DNA from: Mucilaginibacter jinjuensis
GTDB lineage: Bacteria; Bacteroidota; Bacteroidia; Sphingobacteriales; Sphingobacteriaceae
Length of the DNA stretch: 64,000 nucleotides
Reading direction: 5' to 3'
NCBI RefSeq assembly: GCF_028596025.1
Contig: NZ_CP117167.1
Coordinates: forward strand, 4,960,001 to 5,024,000
This document shows, one piece after another, positions 34,798 through 43,490 of this stretch; position 1 is the first letter of the stretch, and every line of letters starts with the position of its first letter. A model generated the notes under the pieces. It saw only the letters and a program-made list of their open reading frames with translations, had not been told where the DNA came from and did no database searches. A program made the translations under genes and the position numbers.

Positions 34798-36303
34798 ATG
34801 CCAAACATTGGAAAAATATCACAGATCATCGGTCCGGTAGTTGACGTAAGCTTTGGCGATGATGCTCATCTGCCAAGAATCTACAACGCACTGGAGATTA
34901 CCAGAGCAAATGGTCAGAAAGTTGTTTTAGAAGTACAACAGCACTTAGGTGAAGACCGCGTGCGTGCCATAGCAATGGACTCGACCGACGGTTTACTGCG
35001 CGGAATGCCGGTTACCGATCTGGAATCGCCAATCAGAATGCCGATAGGCGAGGATATCAAAGGCCGCGTATTTAACGTGGTTGGACAAGCAATTGACGGT
35101 ATCGACGAGTTAGACAGAACTAACGGCCGCCCTATCCACAGCCAGCCTCCACGTTTCGAGGATCTATCAACAGAGACTGAAGTACTGTTTACCGGTATTA
35201 AAGTTATCGACTTGTTAGAGCCTTATGCTAAAGGTGGTAAAATTGGATTGTTTGGTGGTGCCGGTGTTGGTAAAACTGTATTGATCCAGGAATTGATTAA
35301 CAACATCGCGAAAGCATACTCTGGTTTATCAGTGTTTGCAGGTGTAGGTGAGCGTACCCGTGAAGGTAACGACTTACTGCGCGAGATGATCGAGTCTGGC
35401 ATTATCACTTACGGTGAAGAGTTTTTACATTCAATGGAAAAAGGCGGATGGGATCTGTCTAAAGTAGATAAAGAAGTATTAAAAGATTCAAAAGCAACAT
35501 TTGTGTTCGGTCAAATGAACGAGCCTCCTGGTGCCCGTGCCCGTGTAGCTTTATCAGGTTTAACTATTGCCGAGTATTTCCGCGATGGTGATGGTGAAGG
35601 CAAAGGCCGCGATATCCTGTTCTTTATCGATAACATCTTCCGTTTCACTCAGGCAGGTTCTGAGGTATCAGCGTTGTTAGGTCGTATGCCTTCAGCAGTA
35701 GGTTACCAACCAACACTGGCTACTGAGATGGGTATGATGCAAGAGCGTATCACTTCTACCAAACGTGGTTCAATCACTTCGGTACAAGCGGTATATGTAC
35801 CTGCGGATGACTTGACCGACCCTGCGCCGGCTACAACCTTCGCCCACTTAGATGCTACTACTGTATTATCACGTAAAATTGCCGAGTTAGGTATTTACCC
35901 TGCGGTGGATCCATTGGATTCTACATCACGTATCCTGAGCGCTGCTGTTTTGGGTGATGAGCACTACAATACTGCACAACGCGTAAAAGAAACCTTACAA
36001 CGTTACAAAGAGCTGCAAGATATCATCGCCATCTTAGGTATGGATGAGCTTTCTGAAGAAGATAGATTAACTGTATCACGCGCTCGCCGTGTGCAACGTT
36101 TCTTATCTCAGCCATTCCACGTAGCAGAGCAGTTCACTGGTTTAAAAGGCGTTTTGGTTGATATTAAAGATACTATCAAAGGCTTTAACATGATTATGGA
36201 CGGCGAAGTGGATGAGTATCCTGAAGCTGCATTTAACTTAGTAGGTAGCATCGAAGATGCTATTGAAAAAGGTAAAAAATTATTAGCAGAAGCAAATAAC
36301 TAA
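34798..36303 (+). CDS. atpD: ATP synthase F1 subunit beta
   Basis: Catalytic subunit of F1. The Walker A motif GLFGGAGVGKTVLIQEL, the catalytic Glu segment FAGVGERTREGNDL, Walker B (RDILFFIDNIFRF) and ALSGLTIAEYFRD are conserved. 501 aa, normal for Bacteroidota. Only atpC follows; the remaining F0F1 genes are not in the window, matching the split atp arrangement common in the phylum. Confidence 0.98.
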   Translation: MPNIGKISQIIGPVVDVSFGDDAHLPRIYNALEITRANGQKVVLEVQQHLGEDRVRAIAMDSTDGLLRGMPVTDLESPIRMPIGEDIKGRVFNVVGQAIDGIDELDRTNGRPIHSQPPRFEDLSTETEVLFTGIKVIDLLEPYAKGGKIGLFGGAGVGKTVLIQELINNIAKAYSGLSVFAGVGERTREGNDLLREMIESGIITYGEEFLHSMEKGGWDLSKVDKEVLKDSKATFVFGQMNEPPGARARVALSGLTIAEYFRDGDGEGKGRDILFFIDNIFRFTQAGSEVSALLGRMPSAVGYQPTLATEMGMMQERITSTKRGSITSVQAVYVPADDLTDPAPATTFAHLDATTVLSRKIAELGIYPAVDPLDSTSRILSAAVLGDEHYNTAQRVKETLQRYKELQDIIAILGMDELSEEDRLTVSRARRVQRFLSQPFHVAEQFTGLKGVLVDIKDTIKGFNMIMDGEVDEYPEAAFNLVGSIEDAIEKGKKLLAEANN

Positions 36304-36308
36304 AATTT

Positions 36309-36380
36309 GTTGTCGGTTGTCAGTTATCGGTTGTCTGCAAAGAGATTGGTACTGACAACAGACAACTGATAACCGACAAC
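36309..36380 (+). repeat. Word palindrome, atpD-atpC spacer
   Basis: Arms 36309-36337 and 36352-36380 pair at 25 of 29 positions. They are made of GTTGTCGGTT, GTCAGTTATC and CTGACAACAGACAACTGATA type words. The element lies 5 nt after the atpD stop and 3 nt before the atpC ATG. The same start-side word recurs before the methyltransferase at 47781. Confidence 0.9.
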
Positions 36381-36383
36381 TGA

Positions 36384-36638
36384 ATGATATTAGAAATCTT
36401 AACTCCCGATAAAAAAGTGTTTGAAGGCGAAGTAGCTTCGGTTACTGTACCCGGCACTATGGGATCATTTGAAATATTAAACGACCACGCTCCTATCATT
36501 TCTACTTTAGAAGATGGCAAATTAATCGTTCGCGGTAGCGCCAATGCCAAGCAAGAAGTTTACCTGATACACGGCGGTGTTGTTGAAGTTTTAAATAACA
36601 AAGTAATGGTGCTTGCCGAAGGCATTACCCACCGTTAA
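36384..36638 (+). CDS. atpC: ATP synthase F1 subunit epsilon (short)
   Basis: 84 aa, covering only the N-terminal beta-sandwich (ILTPDKKVFEGEVASVTVPG, then NDHAPIISTL). The C-terminal helical hairpin that inhibits ATP hydrolysis in E. coli (139 aa) is missing, as in other Bacteroidota. It is co-transcribed with atpD and followed by a strong terminator. Confidence 0.95.
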   Translation: MILEILTPDKKVFEGEVASVTVPGTMGSFEILNDHAPIISTLEDGKLIVRGSANAKQEVYLIHGGVVEVLNNKVMVLAEGITHR

Positions 36639-36651
36639 GCTGTTAAACTGA

Positions 36652-36695
36652 TTAATAAAAAAGCCCTTCGAGTTTCGAAGGGCTTTTTTTATTAA
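36652..36695 (+). terminator. atpDC terminator
   Basis: AAAAAAGCCCTTCGA and TCGAAGGGCTTTTTTT around a 3-nt loop, with TTAAT extending the stem. A strong intrinsic terminator that could work in both directions. Confidence 0.92.
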
Positions 36696-36705
36696 TCAAA
36701 CTTTA

Positions 36706-36843
36706 TCATTCAGAGCGATAGCGAAGAACTGACTGTAAGGAGTTCATTAATACAAATAGAAACAAACACCAATTAATAATCTTCTTCGATCTGCATAGCC
36801 GCTACGCTTGGAGCAGAAGATTCTTCACTGCGTTCAGAATGAC
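36706..36843. repeat. Family D repeat
   Basis: TCATTCAGAGCGATAGCGAA at the left and TTCTTCACTGCGTTCAGAAT plus GA at the right form the ends of an imperfect palindrome; the interior has GATCTGCATAGCCGCTACGC. It fills most of the 263-nt atpC-VOC spacer. Only copy in the window. Confidence 0.6.
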
Positions 36844-36901
36844 AAATTTGTGATTAGGTGATGTCGGGTATTTTTCTAATTTCGATACATAAAATCATCC
36901 T

Positions 36902-37285
36902 ATGCAATTTAAAGTCAATTTAGATACCATTATCCTTTACGTACAAAACGTAGATAACCTAAAAGCTTTCTACACCAATACCTTCAATCTTAAAATTGTT
37001 GAGGAATACCAATCAACCTGGACGTTGTTAGATGCAGGCAATTCTAAAATCGGCCTGCACAAAATTGGTGAGCAATATTGGGACGAAAGCAAAGGATCAT
37101 TCAAATTCAATAACAACACCAAAATTGTTTTTGAGATAGATAAAGATCTTAATCAGGTTCGGGAATATTTAGTTAATCAGAACGTATCTATGCGGGATAT
37201 TAAAACTTTCGATAACTACGATTATTGGCTTTGCGATGGCGAGGATCCGGAAGGAAATGTATTTCAGTTGAAGCAGCGGAAGTAA
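36902..37285 (+). CDS. VOC family protein (glyoxalase/dioxygenase fold)
   Basis: 127 aa, a single vicinal-oxygen-chelate domain. It opens with LDTIILYVQNVDNLKAFYTN and ends in the typical WLCDGEDPEGNVFQLKQR. The usual first metal His in the opening strand is not present, so it may not be a metal enzyme. Function unknown; proteins of this type often confer resistance or act on small thiol adducts. Confidence 0.85.
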   Translation: MQFKVNLDTIILYVQNVDNLKAFYTNTFNLKIVEEYQSTWTLLDAGNSKIGLHKIGEQYWDESKGSFKFNNNTKIVFEIDKDLNQVREYLVNQNVSMRDIKTFDNYDYWLCDGEDPEGNVFQLKQRK

Positions 37286-37305
37286 CGATCCGATCTGTAT
37301 GTTTC

Positions 37306-37416
37306 AGGCCTACGCTTTATGCTTCGAGTGCCTCAGCATGACAACGCTCCTATTTATTTCTCAAACCAGCCAAACGGGTGTCATACTGAGGCACTTGAAG
37401 TATGGTGGGTAGGCCT
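37306..37416. repeat. Family E element, copy 1
   Basis: Starts AGGCCTACGCTTTATGCTTC and ends GTATGGTGGGTAGGCCT. Copy 2 (37535-37644) matches over its whole length (shared: GGATGACAACGCT/GCATGACAACGCT, TTTCTCAAAC, CGGGTGTCATACTGAGGCAC). Inner arms GCCTCAGCATGAC and GTCATACTGAGGC pair. Confidence 0.8.
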
Positions 37417-37420
37417 TCTG

Positions 37421-37500
37421 CGCCGTTGTTGGTGTTGTCACCAACAACTCCTTACAATTTAAATAGCATATAATTGTTGGTGATAACACCAACAATGGCG
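37421..37500. repeat. Family F palindrome between the E copies
   Basis: CGCCGTTGTTGGTGTTGTCA and GTTGGTGATAACACCAACAA parts. Each arm is a palindrome (TTGTTGGTG...CACCAACAA), and the two arms are also complementary to each other, so either two small hairpins or one long one can form. Confidence 0.8.
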
Positions 37501-37534
37501 GAGCGGAAATAGTATTCGTCTCTGTATACTTTAT

Positions 37535-37644
37535 AGGCCTACGCTTATCCTTCGACGACGCTCAGGATGACAACGCTCTCATTAATTTCTCAAACAAACC
37601 AACGGGTGTCATACTGAGGCACTCGAAGTATGGTGGGTAGGCCT
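37535..37644. repeat. Family E element, copy 2
   Basis: Same orientation as copy 1 (37306-37416), from AGGCCTACGCTTATCCTTCG to GTATGGTGGGTAGGCCT. The E-F-E array occupies half of the 725-nt spacer upstream of ilvD. Confidence 0.8.
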
Positions 37645-37731
37645 CTACTCCTAACTTTCGCAACCTAATCCAACCCCTTTCCATCAACTTTTTTCACCCT
37701 TCCGTCAGTTTTACGCCGAAAACTGCACCTC

Positions 37732-37800
37732 ATGCTATGCATGCATAACGAACATACCGAATACCAATTTCAACTTTGGTATAGTAGCATAAATATTTAA
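37732..37800 (+). CDS. Candidate 22-codon leader peptide of the ilv-leu cluster
   Basis: An ATG-to-TAA frame encodes MLCMHNEHTEYQFQLWYSSI then NI. It ends 14 nt before an 18-bp perfect hairpin. It is not rich in Leu/Ile/Val codons (two Leu, two Ile, both Ile at the very end), so classical attenuation is uncertain. An internal inverted repeat ATACCAA...TTTGGTAT lies within it. Could be chance. Confidence 0.3.
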   Translation: MLCMHNEHTEYQFQLWYSSINI

Positions 37801-37814
37801 TTTCGTTAAATTTC

Positions 37815-37858
37815 AATTTTGCAGAATTAAAAGTTTTAATTTTTAATTCTGCAAAATT
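37815..37858 (+). promoter_or_regulatory. 18-bp perfect hairpin in the ilvD leader
   Basis: AATTTTGCAGAATTAAAA (37815-37832) and its exact complement (37841-37858) with an 8-nt loop, followed by T-rich sequence ending in TTTTATTTTTTTT. Could be a terminator or attenuator, or an operator. It lies about 150 nt upstream of ilvD. The ilv promoter was not resolved; TTTGC and TACTTTAC near 37899-37919 would place the start after the hairpin. Confidence 0.55.
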
Positions 37859-38010
37859 ATATTCTTATTTTATTTTTTTTGATTGGCTATTGCTTATTAA
37901 TTTGCATCTCTCTACTTTACAAATAACAAATTTACAAGCAGCTGAGATAAACCTAAGCGTACACCAAATATACCAGTTGCCGTAAACCCACAAACAAAAT
38001 ATAATATAAA

Positions 38011-39720
38011 ATGAGTACTACTACTGATACCGAACAAAGCGTAGAATTAAACCGCTACAGTAAAACCTTAACCGCCGACCCTACCCAACCGGCTGCACAG
38101 GCCATGCTTTATGGTATTGGTTTAACTGATGATGATTTGAAAAAACCCCAGGTTGGCATTGCCAGCATGGGTTACGATGGCAATACCTGTAACATGCACT
38201 TAAACGACTTAGCCAAAGTGATTAAGACAAGTACATGGGATGAAAACATGGTAGGCCTTATATTTAATACCATTGGCGTAAGCGATGGTATGAGCAACGG
38301 TACCGAAGGTATGCGTTACTCCTTAGTAAGCCGTGACATTATTGCCGACTCTATCGAAGCTGTTTGCGGCGCGCAATATTATGATGGTTTAATTACCATC
38401 CCGGGTTGTGATAAAAACATGCCGGGTTCATTAATAGCTATGGGCCGTTTAAATCGTCCTTCTATCATGGTATATGGTGGTACTATTAAACCAGGCCACT
38501 GGAAAGGTGAAGATTTAAACATCGTATCAGCATTCGAAGCTCTGGGTAAAAAAATTGCCGGACAGATAGATGATGTTGATTTTATGGGCATCGTTAAAAA
38601 TGCTTGTCCAAGTGCAGGTGCTTGTGGTGGTATTTATACTGCAAACACCATGGCTGCAGCTATCGAAGCTTTGGGTATGAGCTTGCCATATTCATCATCA
38701 AACCCTGCTTTGAGCGAAGAAAAACAAGCAGAATGCCGCGCAGCAGGAAAATACATTTATAAACTGCTGGAAAAAGATATTAAGCCTTCGGACATCATGA
38801 CCCGCAAGGCATTTGAGAACGCCATTATCACCATTATGGTAATGGGTGGTTCTACCAACGCGGTGCTTCACTTAATTGCGATGGCAAAAAGTGTAGATGT
38901 GCCATTAACACAAGATGATTTTCAGGAATTAACAAACCGCACCCCGTTATTGGCCGATATGAAGCCAAGCGGTAAATACATGATGGAAGACCTGCACAAT
39001 GTAGGCGGTGTTCCGGCGGTAATGAAATATTTATTGAAACTGGGTTGGTTACATGGCGATTGCCTTACCGTAACCGGCCAAACACTGGCAGAAAACTTAG
39101 CCGAAGTTCCTGAACTGGATTTCGATACTCAAAAAGTAATTCTTCCGGTTGAAAAAGCCATTAAAGCTACAGGTCACTTACAGATCCTTTACGGAAACCT
39201 GGCTACCGGTGGTAGTGTTGCCAAAATTACAGGTAAAGAAGGCGAGCGTTTTGAAGGCCCTGCCCGCGTATTTGATGGCGAGTTCGAACTGATCCACGGG
39301 ATCCAAAGCGGACGCGTTAAGGCTGGCGATGTTGTGGTTATCCGCAATGTTGGCCCTAAAGGTGCGCCTGGTATGCCAGAGATGCTGAAACCAACCTCTG
39401 CTATTTTCGGTGCAGGTTTGGGCAGTTCAGTAGCGCTGATTACTGATGGCCGTTTCTCTGGTGGTACACACGGTTTCGTAGTAGGCCACATTACACCGGA
39501 GGCTTATGATGGTGGTGGTATTGCTTTTGTAAAAGATGAAGATAAGATCATCATCGATGCAACAACAAACCAGATCAACCTCATCATCAGTGATGAAGAA
39601 ATGGCGGCCCGCAAAGCAGCATGGGTTCAGCCTAAATTAAAAGTTACTAAAGGAGTTTTATACAAATATGCCAAAAGCGTTACCACAGCTGCAGAAGGTT
39701 GTGTAACGGATGGAGAATAA
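38011..39720 (+). CDS. ilvD: Dihydroxy-acid dehydratase
   Basis: Fe-S dehydratase making the 2-keto acid precursors of valine and isoleucine. Cluster cysteines are in GCDKNMPG and CPSAGACGGIYTANTM; the C-terminal TDGRFSGGTHGFVVGH motif is conserved. 569 aa, full length. First gene of the branched-chain amino acid cluster, with a long repeat-rich leader upstream. Confidence 0.98.
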   Translation: MSTTTDTEQSVELNRYSKTLTADPTQPAAQAMLYGIGLTDDDLKKPQVGIASMGYDGNTCNMHLNDLAKVIKTSTWDENMVGLIFNTIGVSDGMSNGTEGMRYSLVSRDIIADSIEAVCGAQYYDGLITIPGCDKNMPGSLIAMGRLNRPSIMVYGGTIKPGHWKGEDLNIVSAFEALGKKIAGQIDDVDFMGIVKNACPSAGACGGIYTANTMAAAIEALGMSLPYSSSNPALSEEKQAECRAAGKYIYKLLEKDIKPSDIMTRKAFENAIITIMVMGGSTNAVLHLIAMAKSVDVPLTQDDFQELTNRTPLLADMKPSGKYMMEDLHNVGGVPAVMKYLLKLGWLHGDCLTVTGQTLAENLAEVPELDFDTQKVILPVEKAIKATGHLQILYGNLATGGSVAKITGKEGERFEGPARVFDGEFELIHGIQSGRVKAGDVVVIRNVGPKGAPGMPEMLKPTSAIFGAGLGSSVALITDGRFSGGTHGFVVGHITPEAYDGGGIAFVKDEDKIIIDATTNQINLIISDEEMAARKAAWVQPKLKVTKGVLYKYAKSVTTAAEGCVTDGE

Positions 39721-39817
39721 TTAGTCAGAAAGTCCGGGAGTCAGGAAGTCCGAAAGATAAAAAGACGAATGACAAAAGACCAATGAACGAGTAAACTAAT
39801 GAACATTTGAACAAAGT
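39721..39817 (+). repeat. Chimeric word spacer, ilvD-ilvB
   Basis: Directly after the ilvD stop come the words TTAGTCAGAAAGTCCGGGAG and GGAAGTCCGAAAG, the stop-side type seen in the adk-obgE spacer. Then come GACGAATGACAAAAGACC and ATGAACATTTGAAC words that lead to the ilvB ATG. The two halves are not complementary, so this looks like a chimera. Confidence 0.6.
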
Positions 39818-39820
39818 AAT

Positions 39821-41569
39821 ATGAACGAGACAGCAATTGCACAGCAGGAATTAGTAACTGCACCCGAAAACGAGGTAGCAGTGGAGCTTACAGGATCAGC
39901 CGCTTTATTAGAGGCGCTACTGGTAGAAGGCGTCGATACTATTTTTGGATATCCCGGTGGCGCAATTATGCCCGTCTACGATGCTTTGTATGATTATAAA
40001 GAAAAACTGAACCACATCTTGGTTCGTCACGAGCAAGGTGGTATCCACGCCGGTCAGGGTTATGCACGTACCTCTGGTAAAGTGGGTGTTGTGTTTGCAA
40101 CCAGCGGCCCCGGCGCAACCAACCTAATCACCGGCTTGGCCGATGCACAGATTGATAGCACACCATTGGTTTGTATCACCGGTCAGGTTTTTGCACACCT
40201 GTTAGGTACAGATGCTTTCCAGGAAACTGATGTGATCAACATATCAACCCCGGTTACCAAATGGAACTACCAGGTTACCGATGCTACCGAAATTCCCGAA
40301 GTATTGGCTAAGGCATTTTACATTGCCCGTAGTGGTCGCCCCGGTCCGGTATTGATAGATATTACCAAAAACGCACAGATCCAGAAATTTCAGTTCAAAG
40401 GCTACACCCCTTGCAACCATATCCGTAGCTACAGGCCAAAACCAATTGTTCGCAACGAATATATTGAGCAGGCAGCAGCGTTGATCAATCAGGCTAAAAA
40501 ACCATTTATCTTATTTGGTCAGGGTGTTATTTTGGGCGAAGCAGAGCAAGAGTTCAAAGCTTTCGTTGAAAAATCTGGCATCCCTGCTGCATGGACTATC
40601 CTGGGTGCAGGTGCTATCCCTACAGATCATCCGCAAAACGTAGGTATGCTGGGTATGCACGGTAACTATGGCCCTAACGTTTTAACTAACGAGTGCGATG
40701 TACTGATTGCCGTTGGTATGCGTTTCGACGACCGTGTAACCGGCCGTTTAGATAAATACGCTAAACAAGCACAGGTTATCCACTTGGATATTGATCCGGC
40801 AGAGATCGACAAAAACGTAAAAACAACCGTACCGGTATGGGGCGATTGTAAAGAAACTTTGCCACTGCTTACCGCATTGGTTGAGGCAAAACAACATACC
40901 GAATGGTTAGCTAAATTTAACGAATACACTGCCAAAGAAGTTGAAGCAGTAATTGATGCAGAACTACACCCAACCACTGGCGAAATGACCATGGGCGAGG
41001 TGATAGATCAGCTGAATAAATTAACCAAAGGTGAAGCCGTTATTGTGAGCGACGTAGGCCAGCACCAAATGGTAGCCTGCCGTTACGCCGATTTCAAGAA
41101 AACCCGTAGCAACATTACCAGCGGTGGTCTCGGTACCATGGGCTTTGCCTTACCTGCTGCGATCGGTGCCAAATATGGTGCACAAGACCGTACCGTGGTA
41201 GCCATCATCGGCGATGGCGGTATGCAAATGACCATCCAGGAACTGGGCACCATTATGCAAAGCGGTGTTGATGTAAAGATCATCATCTTGAACAATCGTT
41301 TTCTCGGCATGGTACGCCAATGGCAAGAGTTATTTAACGAACGTCGTTACTCATTCGTTGACATTCAAAGCCCCGATTTTGTTCAGGTGGCCGCAGGTTA
41401 CCGCATCCCGGGCAGAATGATTGAAGACCGTGCCGATTTGCAACCTGCACTGGAGCAGATGCTAAACAACAAAGGTTCTTTCTTACTGGAAGTAATGGTG
41501 ACTAAAGAAAACAACGTTTTTCCGATGGTACCACAAGGATGCAGCGTTAGCGAAATCAGACTTAAATAA
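39821..41569 (+). CDS. ilvB: Acetolactate synthase large subunit
   Basis: ThDP enzyme forming acetolactate and acetohydroxybutyrate. The ThDP-activating Glu is in HEQGGIHAGQGYAR, the ThDP/Mg motif is IGDGGMQMTIQELGT...ILNN, and the FAD-binding middle domain is present. 582 aa, with an N-terminal extension of about 25 residues before the conserved SAALLEALLVEGVD. Followed by its regulatory subunit after 30 nt. Confidence 0.97.
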   Translation: MNETAIAQQELVTAPENEVAVELTGSAALLEALLVEGVDTIFGYPGGAIMPVYDALYDYKEKLNHILVRHEQGGIHAGQGYARTSGKVGVVFATSGPGATNLITGLADAQIDSTPLVCITGQVFAHLLGTDAFQETDVINISTPVTKWNYQVTDATEIPEVLAKAFYIARSGRPGPVLIDITKNAQIQKFQFKGYTPCNHIRSYRPKPIVRNEYIEQAAALINQAKKPFILFGQGVILGEAEQEFKAFVEKSGIPAAWTILGAGAIPTDHPQNVGMLGMHGNYGPNVLTNECDVLIAVGMRFDDRVTGRLDKYAKQAQVIHLDIDPAEIDKNVKTTVPVWGDCKETLPLLTALVEAKQHTEWLAKFNEYTAKEVEAVIDAELHPTTGEMTMGEVIDQLNKLTKGEAVIVSDVGQHQMVACRYADFKKTRSNITSGGLGTMGFALPAAIGAKYGAQDRTVVAIIGDGGMQMTIQELGTIMQSGVDVKIIILNNRFLGMVRQWQELFNERRYSFVDIQSPDFVQVAAGYRIPGRMIEDRADLQPALEQMLNNKGSFLLEVMVTKENNVFPMVPQGCSVSEIRLK

Positions 41570-41599
41570 ATCCCTACAAGGAATTTTAAAGAAACAAAA

Positions 41600-42190
41600 A
41601 TGGACAAGCAGGAATTTAACATCACCGTTTATACCGAAAACCAGATTGGTCTGCTGAATCGCATCGCCATCATTTTCACCCGCAGGAAGATCAATATCGA
41701 TAGCCTGAACACCTCTCCTTCTGAGATTAAAGGGATCCACCGCTTCAACATCGTGATTGATGAAACCGAAGATGTGGTACGTAAACTTTGCCGCCAGATT
41801 GAGAAACAGGTTGAAGTATTAAAAGCATACTACCATACCAATGCCGACGTTATATGGCAGGAGATGGCACTTTACAAAGTACCGGCAGATATTATTGCCG
41901 AGAAAGCAAGCGTTGAGCGTTTATTGCGCGAAAACGGTGCCCGCGCGGTTGTGATCCGTAAAGATTACATCGTGTTTGAAACCACCGGCCACCGCGAAGA
42001 AACCGATAACCTGATTAAAGTTCTGGAACCTTTTGGCTTAATTGAATTTGTACGCAGCGCACGCGTGGCAATTATTAAGGATAGCGATGGTTTTAACTCT
42101 AAGATCCGCGAGTTTGAACGCCTGGAACCAAGCGAAGACGTGATAGAAAACGAATACCTGAATAAAGGACAAAAGGTGTTTACGATGTAA
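41600..42190 (+). CDS. ilvN: Acetolactate synthase small (regulatory) subunit
   Basis: 196 aa, the two-domain form. An N-terminal ACT domain (ITVYTENQIGLLNRIAIIFT, then NIDSLNTSPSE) binds the feedback amino acid, and a C-terminal ALS-small domain starts near residue 85 (ALYKVPADI). It stimulates IlvB and confers valine sensitivity in studied relatives. The gene symbol could equally be ilvH. Confidence 0.95.
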   Translation: MDKQEFNITVYTENQIGLLNRIAIIFTRRKINIDSLNTSPSEIKGIHRFNIVIDETEDVVRKLCRQIEKQVEVLKAYYHTNADVIWQEMALYKVPADIIAEKASVERLLRENGARAVVIRKDYIVFETTGHREETDNLIKVLEPFGLIEFVRSARVAIIKDSDGFNSKIREFERLEPSEDVIENEYLNKGQKVFTM

Positions 42191-42306
42191 AGAGTTATAG
42201 GTAATAGATCATGGATCATAGCCGAAGGAAGCTACCATGAACTATGAACCATCAACTATGAACTAAGAAATTGACAAATTAGCACATAAACGAATTATCA
42301 AATTAA
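42191..42306 (+). repeat. Word palindrome, ilvN-ilvC spacer
   Basis: The stop-side words AGAGTTATAGGTAATAGATC and ATGGATCATAGCC are imperfectly complementary to the start-side words CCATGAACTATGAACCATCA and ACTATGAACT. A second start-side arm (TTGACAAATTAGCACATAAA) follows before the ilvC ATG. The same word type and polarity occur in the hemD-hemB spacer (63194-63289), 21 kb away. Confidence 0.75.
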
Positions 42307-42312
42307 ATACAA

Positions 42313-43377
42313 ATGGCACAATTAAATTTTGGCGGCACTGAAGAAAACGTAGTAACCCGCGACGAATTTCCACTTTCGAAAGCACAGGAAGTACTTAAAA
42401 ACGAAGTAGTAGCTGTAATTGGTTACGGCGTTCAAGGGCCAGGCCAGGCGCTAAATCAAAAAGACAATGGTATCAATGTTATCGTTGGTCAGCGTAAAGG
42501 TTCAAAATCATGGGATAAAGCTGTAAGTGATGGCTTTGTACCTGGCGAAACTCTTTTCGAAATTGAAGAAGCCCTTGAAAAAGGAACTATCTATTGCTAC
42601 TTATTAAGCGATGCTGCACAAATTGAATTGTGGCCAACTGTTAAAAAACACTTAACTCCGGGTAAGGCATTATACTTCTCTCACGGTTTCGGTATCACTT
42701 TCAAAGAGCAAACCGGTATCGTTCCTCCTGCAGATGTTGACGTATTTTTGGTTGCACCTAAAGGTTCAGGTACTTCATTACGTCGTATGTTCTTGCAAGG
42801 TCGCGGCTTAAACTCAAGCTTCGCTATCTTCCAGGATGCTACCGGCCGTGCATGGGAAAGAGTTGTTTCATTAGGTATCGCTGTAGGTAGCGGTTACCTG
42901 TTCGAAACAGATTTCAAAAAAGAAGTATTCAGTGATTTAACCGGCGAGCGTGGTACGCTAATGGGTTGTATCCAGGGTATCTTCGCTGCACAATATGATG
43001 TATTACGCAGCAAAGGTCACACGCCTTCTGAAGCATTTAACGAAACTGTTGAAGAGCTTACCCAATCATTAATGCCACTGGTTGCTGAGAACGGTATGGA
43101 CTGGATGTACGCCAACTGCTCTACTACTGCACAACGTGGTGCGTTAGACTGGTGGAAAAAATTCCGTGATGCTACTAAACCGGTGTTTGAAGAGCTTTAC
43201 GAAAGCGTTGCTACCGGTAAAGAATCTCAACGTTCTATCGATTCAAACAGCCAGCCGGATTACCGCGAGAAACTGGATGCTGAATTGAAAGAATTACGCG
43301 ATAGCGAATTATGGCAGGCAGGTAAAACTGTACGCAGCTTACGCCCTGAGAACCAGGCTGTAGAAAGCATCAGCTAA
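42313..43377 (+). CDS. ilvC: Ketol-acid reductoisomerase
   Basis: NADPH and Mg-dependent isomerisation plus reduction of acetolactate. The Rossmann motif AVIGYGVQGPGQALN and the phosphate-binding GQRKGSKSW (Arg-Lys-Ser, favouring NADPH) are clear. The C-terminal metal-binding helical domain starts near GERGTLMGCIQG. At 354 aa it is much shorter than E. coli IlvC (491 aa). Confidence 0.97.
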   Translation: MAQLNFGGTEENVVTRDEFPLSKAQEVLKNEVVAVIGYGVQGPGQALNQKDNGINVIVGQRKGSKSWDKAVSDGFVPGETLFEIEEALEKGTIYCYLLSDAAQIELWPTVKKHLTPGKALYFSHGFGITFKEQTGIVPPADVDVFLVAPKGSGTSLRRMFLQGRGLNSSFAIFQDATGRAWERVVSLGIAVGSGYLFETDFKKEVFSDLTGERGTLMGCIQGIFAAQYDVLRSKGHTPSEAFNETVEELTQSLMPLVAENGMDWMYANCSTTAQRGALDWWKKFRDATKPVFEELYESVATGKESQRSIDSNSQPDYREKLDAELKELRDSELWQAGKTVRSLRPENQAVESIS

Positions 43378-43451
43378 CAACTTCTTTATTTACTCTCCCC
43401 CCTTTCGGGTGAAAGCAAAAAAGGTTAGTTTTATATTTAATACAAAAAATA

Positions 43452-43482
43452 AAAACCTCTCCGTTATATACGGGGAGGTTTT
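43452..43482 (+). promoter_or_regulatory. Hairpin just upstream of the leuC start
   Basis: AAAACCTCTCCG and CGGGGAGGTTTT pair with one G-T around a 7-nt loop. The element ends 8 nt before the leuC ATG. It resembles a terminator but lacks a long T tract after the stem; it could control leuC translation or cause partial termination after ilvC. Confidence 0.6.
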
Positions 43483-43490
43483 AAAAGGTT

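Noticed and set aside
37732..37800. Classical ilv attenuator peptide
   Set aside because: Not accepted as such because Leu/Ile/Val codons are not in a run; kept only as a low-confidence candidate leader ORF.
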